Below are positions 1 through 7,709 of a DNA stretch of 26,698 bases, in pieces. The translations under genes and the position numbers were made by a program. Source of the stretch: Anaerolineaceae bacterium UBA1415 (lineage in GTDB: Bacteria > Chloroflexota > Anaerolineae > Anaerolineales > Anaerolineaceae). The stretch spans positions 2,564-29,261 of the forward strand of contig DBPR01000018.1 in NCBI GenBank assembly GCA_002305635.1, in the 5' to 3' direction. Each line of letters starts with the position of its first letter. The first letter of the stretch is position 1. Under the pieces are notes generated by a model. That model was given only the letters and a program-made list of their open reading frames with translations, made no database searches and had not been told where the DNA came from.

Positions 1-1476
1 CGCGGAGGCGTGGATTGAAACTACACCGAAAGTTGACGGTGTGGACAAGATTTATGGTCGCCTCCTGCGCGGAGGCGTGGATTGAAACATGGTCATAGTT
101 TGTCCATATAATTTGAAATTTGGTCGCCTCCTGCGCGGAGGCGTGGATTGAAACAGTACGAAAAGCGACGATCCCGTCTTCGGACGGGGGTCGCCTCCTG
201 CGCGGAGGCGTGGATTGAAACAGCTATACTATGGACAATCAACCAAAAAGAGAGGGTCGCCTCCTGCGCGGAGGCGTGGATTGAAACAGGGTTCCGGGAG
301 GAACAAGGTAATTATACCAGAGTCGCCTCCTGCGCGGAGGCGTGGATTGAAACGTTTTAATCGCTGAAATCATGCCACCTAATTCGTCTGTCGCCTCCTG
401 CGCGGAGGCGTGGATTGAAACACGATCCCCCACCACAAAGGCACGCCCTTATCGGTCGCCTCCTGCGCGGAGGCGTGGATTGAAACCAAAACGGCTGGGT
501 CCACCGCGATGGTCCGCCCGGTCGCCTCCTGCGCGGAGGCGTGGATTGAAACAGCAACTACCTGAAAGATAAACCTCTTTCGATCAGGTCGCCTCCTGCG
601 CGGAGGCGTGGATTGAAACATCAATTACCCGAAACCGAGCCTGCAGGACGCGTCGCCTCCTGCGCGGAGGCGTGGATTGAAACTGGGGGCGAAGCGATCT
701 TGAGGATGACGTGATCGGTCGCCTCCTGCGCGGAGGCGTGGATTGAAACCACCCTGTTACGCCCCTGGGGGTGATCGTTTTTCGTCGCCTCCTGCGCGGA
801 GGCGTGGATTGAAACAAGTTCACCTTCACGAACCCCGCGCTCCAAACGTGTCGCCTCCTGCGCGGAGGCGTGGATTGAAACGCCGCCGCATTGTTGACAA
901 CCAAGCTGTCATCTGCGTCGCCTCCTGCGCGGAGGCGTGGATTGAAACCCACACAGCTTTAACAAAGACACCTATGAAAGGTCGCCTCCTGCGCGGAGGC
1001 GTGGATTGAAACTTACTACCATTGTCGTTTTGTGAAGTTGATAATTGGTCGCCTCCTGCGCGGAGGCGTGGATTGAAACCGCAAACCGGTCAAAAGGTAG
1101 CCCACGAACAGCGGTCGCCTCCTGCGCGGAGGCGTGGATTGAAACAAAAATAGTTTCTGTTGGGATGAAAATGTACATTGTCGCCTCCTGCGCGGAGGCG
1201 TGGATTGAAACCATAGCGATTATACGCCTGCCTTGTTGCCTCCCTGGTCGCCTCCTGCGCGGAGGCGTGGATTGAAACAGGATGTCGGTTGAATTAAATG
1301 CGTTCCTCACTTGGTCGCCTCCTGCGCGGAGGCGTGGATTGAAACCCGAATCTGGAATTTGTGGGTCACACTTACGGGCCGTCGCCTCCTGCGTGGAGGC
1401 GTGGATTGAAACCATCATAAAGTGCATCTTTTTTACATCATCACGTCGCCTCCTGCGCGGAGGCGTGGATTGAAAC
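1..1476 (+). CRISPR. CRISPR array (type I-C-like repeat), trailer end; 23 repeats, 22 spacers
   Basis: A 32-bp repeat begins GTCGCCTCC and ends GTGGATTGAAAC. It recurs at 57, 123, 190, 256, 322, 390, 455, 521, 588, 652, 718, 784, 850, 917, 981, 1048, 1114, 1180, 1247, 1314, 1381 and 1445, with a truncated copy at 1-21. Spacers are 32-36 bp and all look unique. Each repeat carries a 7-bp stem CGCCTCC/GGAGGCG with a 5-nt loop. The ATTGAAAC 3' end and the 32-bp length match known type I-C (Cas5d-processed) repeats, so the array should be transcribed on + with 11-nt crRNA 5' handles. The only repeat change seen is C to T at 1394, in the loop of the second-last repeat. A variant repeat near the right end marks that end as the old (trailer) end, so leader and cas genes are expected to the left, outside the window. 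No cas gene is present here. Subtype is inferred from the repeat alone. Confidence 0.97.
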
Positions 1477-1514
1477 AGCTAACAAAAGAAATGCACAAAT
1501 GGCTGAAAAAGTTT

Positions 1515-1560
1515 ACCCCTCATCCGCCCTTCGGGCACCTTCTCCTCGCGGAGAAGGCTT
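1515..1560 (+). repeat. 46-bp dispersed double-hairpin repeat, copy 1
   Basis: This segment lies 38 bp after the last CRISPR repeat. It is 44/46 identical to the reverse complement of 11444-11489. It folds as two adjacent hairpins: GCCC-TTC-GGGC (1526-1536) and CCTTCTCC-TCGC-GGAGAAGG (1538-1557). Both differences between the copies fall in the two loops. It is non-coding and resembles the small GC-rich intergenic repeats found in many bacterial genomes. Its mode of spread is unknown. Confidence 0.85.
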
Positions 1561-1639
1561 TAGTGTGCACCAATCCCTCATGTCTCAGGGTAATAGATCT
1601 ATGGCCTGCGGGCACTATCCAAACTGCCAATCACTTTAG

Positions 1640-1661
1640 TACCCAGGGTATACCCAGGGTA
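1640..1661. repeat. Tandem palindrome, 11 bp x 2
   Basis: TACCCAGGGTA occurs twice in direct succession (1640-1650, 1651-1661). Each unit is an odd palindrome (TACCC/GGGTA). It sits about 70 bp past the stop of the downstream-reading primase-helicase gene. The function is unknown; a protein-binding site is possible. Confidence 0.5.
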
Positions 1662-1730
1662 AACATAACCCTCTCTTGCTGAGCGCTTAAAATCAGTCCT
1701 GTATGTTGCCCTAACTCTGTGTATATGTAA

Positions 1731-4715
1731 TTATTCCAGTGGTAAGGCAAATTGGTTTAGCTGGTTTCCCTTCGAAAATGTCATTTCCAGCAACTCAGCC
1801 GCAATTCGTTTACTGGCAACGCGCATGATATTATCCTCAACATCTACTTTAGATAGAAGGTTCATGCTTCCATACCAAACAATTTCATTGTCAATGACAG
1901 CATATCGCTCACAGTTGTTTTGGACTAGTTCAATATTAAATCCCGTGTTTCGAAGGTCTTCCATCAGTCCGATTCTGTGCTCATCCGAACCATAAGCGTA
2001 CGCATCCGCATGCCAGGTCACAATGGTAATCTTTACCCCTGCCATCTGACGTTCCCTGAGCAGCGAAAGGATACGCGAAACTTTGCGCTTTGCAAGTGTT
2101 GGACTGGAGATGACAATATCGCTGCGAGCTTCTTTGAGATCCTTTTCGAATACAGAGCCATAGCTATCCGCGTCAAAGATAGCATTGACAGATTGCTTTT
2201 CAATCGGATTCTCGTTATATAGTTTGTACCCGATGCGCTTATATGCCTTTAGTCGCTTGGCGTACATGTTGTCAAAAACAGGGATATTGGCATCAATGTA
2301 ATCGTAGATCATTACATTCTTTTTGCCCTCAAAATCACGGTTCAATCGACCGGCGTACTGCTCAACAACCCCTTTCCAGGCAACCGGATCGGCCATGATC
2401 AAAGTGTCCAGCCTCGGGAAATCAAAACCTTCGCCGATCAATTGCCCGGTTGCGATCAGAATCATGCTTTCGGTTACAGGCACAAGATCCATTTGTGCCC
2501 GCAGCTCGCGTTGTTCCTTTTTTGATTTGTTGCCGGTCAGAAGAAAAACATGATCCGCGCTTTCTTTCAACATACCATATAAAACATCGGCATGGTCAGT
2601 AAACCTTGTCAGGACGACCGGGGTGCGATTTGCCGTAACACAAGCCTTGATGTCATTAACGATCTGCTCATTACGAAGTTCGTTGTTGCGAATGATTTCG
2701 TAGGCTTTGTTAATATGGAGCTTTTCCCGTCCATGCGGACTGACCGCCCCTGTAAATCGGGGAACAACCAGATGTTCCAGTCCTTGTTCATCCGCTTTTT
2801 CTTTTGCTGTATATTCAAAGCGAACCGGGCCGAGAAGCATTTCGTTAATTTTTTCCAATCCATCGCTGCGGAACGGGGTCGCAGTCACGCCATAAACATG
2901 TTTTGCTGGAACTTCCCGCAATATCCTGCTGACTGTGTCAGACGCGCTATGATGGCACTCATCGACGATGATCATGCCATAATCCGTCAGCCGCGGATGA
3001 AATTCGCCTTTTTTATATAGTGAACCAACCATGGCGATATCCACTATGCCTGTGGAGCTATCCTTTGCACCCTGAATGATCCCAATAAGGCTTTTTCTCT
3101 TTTTCAGACGACCGGTTTTGGTCTTATATTCCGGTAGTTCCTCATCTATCCTCAAAAACGCGGAAAGTGATCTTTCCCATTGTTCGATCAATGACGATGA
3201 TTCCAAAAGAACCAAGGCGTTTACCTGCCTGCGGGCAATTAAATTACTGCAAACTACTGTTTTGCCAAAAGCAGTGGCGGCGCTTAATATGCCATTGTCA
3301 TACTGCAGTAAGGCGCTGACTGCTTTTTCCTGGCTATCCCGCAATTTACCGGTAAATTCCGCCTTGATGGTTGTGCCAGCGCTTCGCTTATCTGTGATCA
3401 GGTATGGGATACCAGCAGCTTTGAGCTTTTCTATCAGCTCTTCCAGCAATCCTCGCGGAATGCAAATATAGCCGCCATCGTCTTCTCCGAGGTAGATGTA
3501 CCTTGGATTGGCATAGTTTGAGAAACCAATCGCCCTGTTTCGGAAGAATACTGGATTCGGAAACGCAGCCATTCTTCTGATCTGGTTCTGGATCCTTGGC
3601 TTTAGATTATCGGTTTTGATATATATAAGGTTGGATATGGTGAGTGACAAACGTCCATCCACATCTTCAGCGTGAAAGCGTTTACTGCGTTCCCATGGTT
3701 TGACATCCTCATTTTCTGTGGCAGCAATATTATCCGCACTTGTTTCTGCCGTGAGAATGTTCCATTGCCTCATCAATTCTTCTATTCTTGTGGCAGAAAG
3801 TTTATCCACACTCTGTAAGGCTGCCCATTGGTTTGGATAAGCGTTCCAATATTCATCGATAAATGCACTGTTTCCCTGCTTTAGTGCCTGCCCCTGAAGC
3901 GGCAAAGCGATCAGGTTTCCCAGCTCCCCATCTTCAATGTAATCCTGTGCCGGAAGCATGCGATCATAAAAGCGGAATGACTTCATATTCACAGACTCCG
4001 CGCCTTTATTCAGTAAGGAAAAACCAAATTTACGGGCAAGGGCTGCGGAAATCGGCGCGTCAAAGAATATCCATATATGCGCTCCCTTGCCGGAACGGGA
4101 GCGTTCGACCAACATGGGGATTCCGTTTTCTTTTCCTATTTCCCTTAGCGCGTCAACTTCTTCAACCCAATTGTTATCTGTGTTGGCGTAGTCCTGATCT
4201 TCCACGCCGGAATCGTGATTGTCAAAATCGAAGACGAGAAGCCTGCAGGTTCCGTCAGGAAACAAGGGATAAATCCCGATTACATCCGAGGCATCCTCTT
4301 TGAGTCCGCGCAGGTGGCTTTCGATTTGAGCGCTTTCCAACCTTGTCCAGCGCCGATTTTCGCAATCCTTGCATTTGATCTTTGTGCCTGATGCCTTCGG
4401 ACAGAGCCCGCGTCTCCAGAAATTATCGCATTGCGGGTAGTATGCCGCCTTTCCTGTGGTCTTATTTTTCGACCGCTTGTTGTAAACATCCGTCCTGCCC
4501 CAGAAATAAGAATAAAACCTGCGGGCGTGATTGCTGGTGATTGGTTGCGTAAGAATTCTGTTTCCCTGATCAGGAATAAATGAGGCATTTTTCGGCTTCC
4601 TATCCGCTTCGAAGGGCTCATATTCAACCCCTGCCAGTTCAAGAAGCGTTTTAAGATACGAGTTTTCAGCCTCAAGTTTTTTCAGGCGAATCATCAACTC
4701 ATCTGCTTCAGCCAT
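1731..4715 (-). CDS. TOTE-like protein: archaeo-eukaryotic primase - SF2 helicase - PLD-like domain
   Basis: This is a 994-aa multidomain protein (numbering from the ATG at 4715). A short leucine-rich coiled coil (about 5-25) is followed by a Cys cluster (C96, C105, C115, C118), then a primase (AEP) core with the metal motif FDFD (D163, D165) and SGKGAH (H213). Next come NLIALPLQG, an SF2 helicase with Walker A-like TAFGKT (about 480-486), DECH (585-588), TATP (611-614) and QYAGRLNR (786-793), and a C-terminal PLD-like segment ending in WYGSMNLLS. The order matches primase-helicase-nuclease proteins of the TOTE conflict systems, which are thought to act on nucleic acid of invaders. The PLD HxKx4D motif reads C-E-R-x4-D (C935, R937, D942), so the nuclease may be dead. 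The frame also opens at a TTG at 4733, but AAGGAG lies 6 nt before the ATG at 4715, which decides the start. It stands alone, converging on the CRISPR array. The role in defence is inference. Confidence 0.88.
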   Translation of the reverse strand: MAEADELMIRLKKLEAENSYLKTLLELAGVEYEPFEADRKPKNASFIPDQGNRILTQPITSNHARRFYSYFWGRTDVYNKRSKNKTTGKAAYYPQCDNFWRRGLCPKASGTKIKCKDCENRRWTRLESAQIESHLRGLKEDASDVIGIYPLFPDGTCRLLVFDFDNHDSGVEDQDYANTDNNWVEEVDALREIGKENGIPMLVERSRSGKGAHIWIFFDAPISAALARKFGFSLLNKGAESVNMKSFRFYDRMLPAQDYIEDGELGNLIALPLQGQALKQGNSAFIDEYWNAYPNQWAALQSVDKLSATRIEELMRQWNILTAETSADNIAATENEDVKPWERSKRFHAEDVDGRLSLTISNLIYIKTDNLKPRIQNQIRRMAAFPNPVFFRNRAIGFSNYANPRYIYLGEDDGGYICIPRGLLEELIEKLKAAGIPYLITDKRSAGTTIKAEFTGKLRDSQEKAVSALLQYDNGILSAATAFGKTVVCSNLIARRQVNALVLLESSSLIEQWERSLSAFLRIDEELPEYKTKTGRLKKRKSLIGIIQGAKDSSTGIVDIAMVGSLYKKGEFHPRLTDYGMIIVDECHHSASDTVSRILREVPAKHVYGVTATPFRSDGLEKINEMLLGPVRFEYTAKEKADEQGLEHLVVPRFTGAVSPHGREKLHINKAYEIIRNNELRNEQIVNDIKACVTANRTPVVLTRFTDHADVLYGMLKESADHVFLLTGNKSKKEQRELRAQMDLVPVTESMILIATGQLIGEGFDFPRLDTLIMADPVAWKGVVEQYAGRLNRDFEGKKNVMIYDYIDANIPVFDNMYAKRLKAYKRIGYKLYNENPIEKQSVNAIFDADSYGSVFEKDLKEARSDIVISSPTLAKRKVSRILSLLRERQMAGVKITIVTWHADAYAYGSDEHRIGLMEDLRNTGFNIELVQNNCERYAVIDNEIVWYGSMNLLSKVDVEDNIMRVASKRIAAELLEMTFSKGNQLNQFALPLE

Positions 4716-5037
4716 CTTGTTCTCCTTGCTCAACTGGTAAATTGTTCAATCTACCCGCCACCAATGATACCTGTTACTTATCCTTAGCGATATGGTAAAC
4801 GATAATTCGAAATTTGACATTGAAAAAATGTCTGCGATCAGGAGAAAAGGCGTCGTAAAACATTCTCAAACAAAATTTGCCTGAATCCTTCAAAAAAGAA
4901 TAATTGGCCGATTGCTATACGCCCTCCTGGGCTTCTCGCAATATCCAAAAGACATGATGTGACAGATTGCAATTTCTACACGAGAAAGAAAAGCGGGCAC
5001 AGGAGGCTAAAACGAGATATTCAGATGATAAAGAAAT
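4716..5037. other. Intergenic gap, no gene recognised
   Basis: These 322 bp separate the primase-helicase gene and the SnoaL-like gene, both on -. Short open frames on + (4959-5161) overlap the 3' end of the SnoaL-like gene and show no recognisable domain. No tRNA, strong terminator or clear promoter was seen. The stretch should contain the promoter of the primase-helicase gene. Confidence 0.5.
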
Positions 5038-5409
5038 CTATAAAATCGTCCTGCCTATGCCCATCTCCTGTCTCCATTCGGGGGCTGCGCCGTCATCTGC
5101 CCAATATTCATCCAAAGCGGAGATTTTTCCATCTTTCAGTTCAAAGAAACTGGTGACATGAAAGGACGATGAGGCATCTTTTGGGTAAACCTTGACGACG
5201 GAGATGAGCACTTGCCCGGTTTCGACGATACGCTCAACCGTTCCGTCCCAGTCGCCAGGGTAATCACAATTCGCGCGAATAAATTCATTTACCGTGAATT
5301 CTTCGTTGGTGCAATGCCAGCGAACGCGGGCGTCTTCGCAAAAATAAGGTGGGAGATTTTCTCGGTTTTGCGACAAAACATCTTTCCAAAATGCGTTTAT
5401 ATCTATCAT
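5038..5409 (-). CDS. SnoaL/NTF2-like (nuclear transport factor 2 family) protein
   Basis: The product is a small protein of 123 aa with the pattern of the SnoaL-like/NTF2 fold. The N-terminal helix is MIDINAFWKDVLSQNRENLPPYF. It is followed by a strand with ARVRWHCTNEEFTVNEFI and a C-terminal sheet, SFFELKDGKISALDEYW, typical of these cone-shaped proteins, in which the FELxDGKIxxxxEYW motif is the best landmark. Family members bind small hydrophobic ligands or act as isomerases or lyases; no specific substrate can be read from the sequence. The ATG at 5409 has AAAGG about 10 nt upstream. It is monocistronic as far as can be seen, with 322 bp to the next gene on the same strand. Catalytic activity is not assured. 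Confidence 0.8.
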   Translation of the reverse strand: MIDINAFWKDVLSQNRENLPPYFCEDARVRWHCTNEEFTVNEFIRANCDYPGDWDGTVERIVETGQVLISVVKVYPKDASSSFHVTSFFELKDGKISALDEYWADDGAAPEWRQEMGIGRTIL

Positions 5410-5630
5410 GCTAAACTGCCTTTTCTTTGTAAAGCGATTTCATCGAGCATATATTTTCCTGATGATGATATGCCCCTTCTATTATAAACAAACTACTAAA
5501 TAAAATATGGCCTCTCGAATCGTGTCGTTTTTAATTGACGAGAGATTCTTTTCATGTTTGATTTGGCAAGAAAAGCTAAATAATGGTTTGGCTGATTGCG
5601 GGTAAATGGCAGGATGATCAGGCTTGCAGG

Positions 5631-5636
5631 TATAAT
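5631..5636 (+). promoter_or_regulatory. -10 box placing the transcript start on the macro-gene ATG
   Basis: A perfect TATAAT lies exactly 6 bp before the ATG at 5643. A transcript starting 7 nt after the -10 box would begin with the A of the ATG, giving a leaderless mRNA. No Shine-Dalgarno sequence precedes the ATG and no good -35 hexamer is visible 16-18 bp upstream. Confidence 0.45.
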
Positions 5637-5642
5637 TGGATC

Positions 5643-6659
5643 ATGCCTTTTGAGATCGTTCATGATGATATTACCAGGCTGAAAACAGATGCCATTGTAA
5701 ACGCCACGAACCCCTGGCAGGAGGTTGGCAGTGGGGTGAGCCGTGCCATTTACGAGGCGGCTGGTTATGAGCAGTTAGCCGAAGCCTGCAGACCCTATGG
5801 CAAGCTGCACTATGGCGACGCTTTTGCTACGCCAGGTTTCAGATTGCCAGTCAAGTATATTATCCACACAGCGGCGCCACGCTTTGCGGGTGGGCTTGAC
5901 GGAGAGTATGAACTGCTGAAAGCCTGCTATCTCAACAGCCTCAGGCTTGCCATGCGGCTCAAGTGCGAATCGGTCGCCTTTCCCTTGCTTGGGAGCGGCG
6001 GACAAGGGTACCCGGAACAGGTCGCTTTTCGCCTGGCATCGGACGTTATTCAAAACTTTTTGTTGGAAAATGATCTTGAGATCAAACTGGTAATTTACGA
6101 CCGTTCCACCACCCGCCCGCCTGTGGAAACGGAAGCTCATATCCAAAATCTGATGACGCGTTTCCAAAGAAATGATGCTATCTGGCAAAAAGACGCTTCG
6201 GATAGCTTCGCTCAAGCGGATAGTGAATACAAGGTCTTGCCGATGGCATCTCCGCGCAAGATGGCTAAACCAGACACACGGGAAGCCCTGGAAGAGCGGC
6301 TGCAAATGATGCAAACCTCATTTTCGCCAGCTTTGTTGAGACTGATCGATCAGAAGGGCCTGTCTGACGCTCAGGTCTATAAAAAAGCCAACCTCACCCG
6401 CCAGCACTTTTCCAAGATCCGCAGCAATCCGGCTTATGTTCCCAGCAAGATGACCGTCCTGGCATTGGCGGTAGCCCTGGAGTTGAGCGTTGAGCAAACC
6501 CAGAATCTGCTCTCGCGAGCTGGCTATACCCTCTCAAAAAGCATCAAGGCAGACCTGATCGTCGAATACTTTCTGCAGCGGAAGTATTATGACATCTACC
6601 GGATCAATGAAGCTCTCTTCTTTTATGATCAGCCGCTGCTTGGCGCGCGTGTAAGTTAA
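5643..6659 (+). CDS. Macro domain protein with C-terminal helix-turn-helix-like domain
   Basis: The product is 338 aa from the ATG at 5643. Residues 1-165 form a MacroD-type macro domain: IVHDDITRLKTDAIVNATNP, then the GSGVSRAIYEAAG loop, KYIIHTAAP, and FPLLGSGGQGYP. Such domains bind or hydrolyse ADP-ribose and its protein or nucleic acid adducts. After a linker, residues about 225-338 form a helical domain with a DNA-binding look (LLRLIDQKGLSDAQVYKKAN, then RQHFSKIRSN, then MTVLALAVALELS). This resembles a lambda-repressor-type HTH that accompanies some macro and TerY-type proteins. The frame opens 60 nt earlier at 5583, but the domain starts at MPFEIV, which favours 5643. The VWA gene follows on the same strand after 91 bp. 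Function in stress or phage response is inference. It is not DarG: no DarT partner adjoins it. Confidence 0.88.
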   Translation: MPFEIVHDDITRLKTDAIVNATNPWQEVGSGVSRAIYEAAGYEQLAEACRPYGKLHYGDAFATPGFRLPVKYIIHTAAPRFAGGLDGEYELLKACYLNSLRLAMRLKCESVAFPLLGSGGQGYPEQVAFRLASDVIQNFLLENDLEIKLVIYDRSTTRPPVETEAHIQNLMTRFQRNDAIWQKDASDSFAQADSEYKVLPMASPRKMAKPDTREALEERLQMMQTSFSPALLRLIDQKGLSDAQVYKKANLTRQHFSKIRSNPAYVPSKMTVLALAVALELSVEQTQNLLSRAGYTLSKSIKADLIVEYFLQRKYYDIYRINEALFFYDQPLLGARVS

Positions 6660-6673
6660 CAACCCCAAAAAAT

Positions 6674-6690
6674 GTCGCCTGTCAGGCGAC
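6674..6690. promoter_or_regulatory. 17-bp perfect palindrome between macro and VWA genes
   Basis: GTCGCCTG-T-CAGGCGAC is an odd-centred perfect inverted repeat lying 14 bp after the macro-gene stop and 60 bp before the VWA start. No T-run follows, so it is a poor terminator. A dimeric repressor site is plausible, and the upstream gene carries an HTH-like domain. Confidence 0.4.
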
Positions 6691-6750
6691 CACATCGAAG
6701 TTCCAATTTGCTATCCTTTAACCATCAAAGAAATGGAAAAAGGAGCAAAA

Positions 6751-7398
6751 ATGAACCACCACACAGAATTAGTATTTATCCTCGATAAAAGCGGATCGAT
6801 GGCTGGCAAGGAAAGCGATACCATCGGCGGGTTCAACGCGCTGCTCAAGAAGCAGAAGGCAGAAGAGGGTCTGGCGTTTGTCACAACCGTGCTCTTCGAT
6901 AATCGCTTTGAACTCCTGCACGACAGGCTGGATGTGCGCTTCGTGCAGCCGATCAGTGAGAAGGAATACCGCGTGGGCGCAAGCACAGCCCTGCTTGACG
7001 CGGTCGGTTACACAGTCTACAAGACAGAAGAAAAGATGCGCGCATCGCTTCCGGTCGGTGAAAAGGCGAATGTTATCGTTGTGATCATCACTGATGGGTA
7101 TGAAAACGCCAGCCGTCGTTACAGCTACGCTGAAATTCGACGATTGATCGAACAGCGCAAGGAAATGGGCTGGGAGTTCATCTTCCTGGGCGCCAATATC
7201 GACGCAATCGGCGCAGCTGCAGATATCGGCATTGACGCGAGCCGGGCAAGTAACTTTTATGCCGATCAGGCAGGAATCAACGCCAATTTCGTTTCTGTCT
7301 CAAGCGCCATGTCGATGATGCGGGAGCAGGGCAAAGTGAGTGAGGATTGGAAAAAAGAGTTGGATGAAGACGAAGCCCGCCGGAAAAAGGGGAAATAG
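6751..7398 (+). CDS. VWA domain protein, TerY-like
   Basis: The product is 215 aa, almost wholly a von Willebrand A domain. The metal-dependent adhesion site is intact: DKSGSM (DxSxS) at residues 13-18, the Thr of GASTALLDA near residue 88, and ITDGYEN (Asp near 116). A charged tail, EEARRKKGK-like, ends the protein. There is no signal peptide, so it is cytosolic. TerY-type VWA proteins work with kinases, phosphatases or Ter proteins in chemical-stress and phage-response clusters; here the partner is the macro/HTH protein just upstream. An in-frame ATG at 6733 is less good: GGAG lies 6 nt before the ATG at 6751, giving MNHHTELVFILDKSG. The pair probably forms an operon, possibly with an internal operator. 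Confidence 0.87.
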   Translation: MNHHTELVFILDKSGSMAGKESDTIGGFNALLKKQKAEEGLAFVTTVLFDNRFELLHDRLDVRFVQPISEKEYRVGASTALLDAVGYTVYKTEEKMRASLPVGEKANVIVVIITDGYENASRRYSYAEIRRLIEQRKEMGWEFIFLGANIDAIGAAADIGIDASRASNFYADQAGINANFVSVSSAMSMMREQGKVSEDWKKELDEDEARRKKGK

Positions 7399-7709
7399 GC
7401 ATTCGTTAAAGGTACAAACGCAGTCACACGACCGCGTTTGTGCCTGAAGGGGAAATCATAGATGTAAAAAGACGAGTTTAGTAGCGAATAAGTACCTATT
7501 GTTTCCATTAAAAACAGAACTGTAAAAAATCGGTTGATCGGAAATCCCGAACAACTGATCGAAGAAAGAAATAATTAATCAATATTGCATGAAATCTTGA
7601 TCTTTTAGGGGAGACACCTGTGCTCGTTTGGGGAATCCACGGTCACCCGTATGCGGGCGGACGTGGAAGTCCGCTGCATTTTGGCCTACATTTGAACTAC
7701 TGTCTTTTG
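7399..7709. other. Convergent intergenic gap with several hairpins
   Basis: These 311 bp lie between the VWA gene (+) and the ABC pair (-). There are three inverted repeats. A 12-bp stem at 7410-7421/7434-7445 has one G-T pair and lacks a T-run. A 9-bp stem at 7533-7541/7547-7555 has one mismatch. A REP-like hairpin (GCGGAC/GTCCGC, 7657-7674) is the third. No coding region was recognised. Confidence 0.6.
7655..7676. repeat. REP-like GC-rich hairpin, degenerate copy
   Basis: GGGCGGAC, then 6 nt, then GTCCGCTG. The inner 6 bp pair perfectly and the outer 2 bp are broken. It has the same half-site and the same 6-nt loop length as the hairpins at 25813-25834 and 26570-26591. It lies 34 bp beyond the stop of the downstream ABC gene. 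Confidence 0.5.

Noticed and set aside
148..1682. Many open frames across the array with repeated peptides on both strands
   Set aside because: They are translations of the CRISPR repeat and spacers. No ribosome sites or domains.
5643..6659. DarG antitoxin of a DarT-DarG system
   Set aside because: The macro domain looks MacroD-like rather than TARG1-like, the C-terminus is HTH-like, and no DarT-like gene adjoins it.
7410..7445. Terminator for the VWA gene
   Set aside because: The stem is good (12 bp) but no T-run follows on either side, so it is recorded only as a hairpin in the gap.
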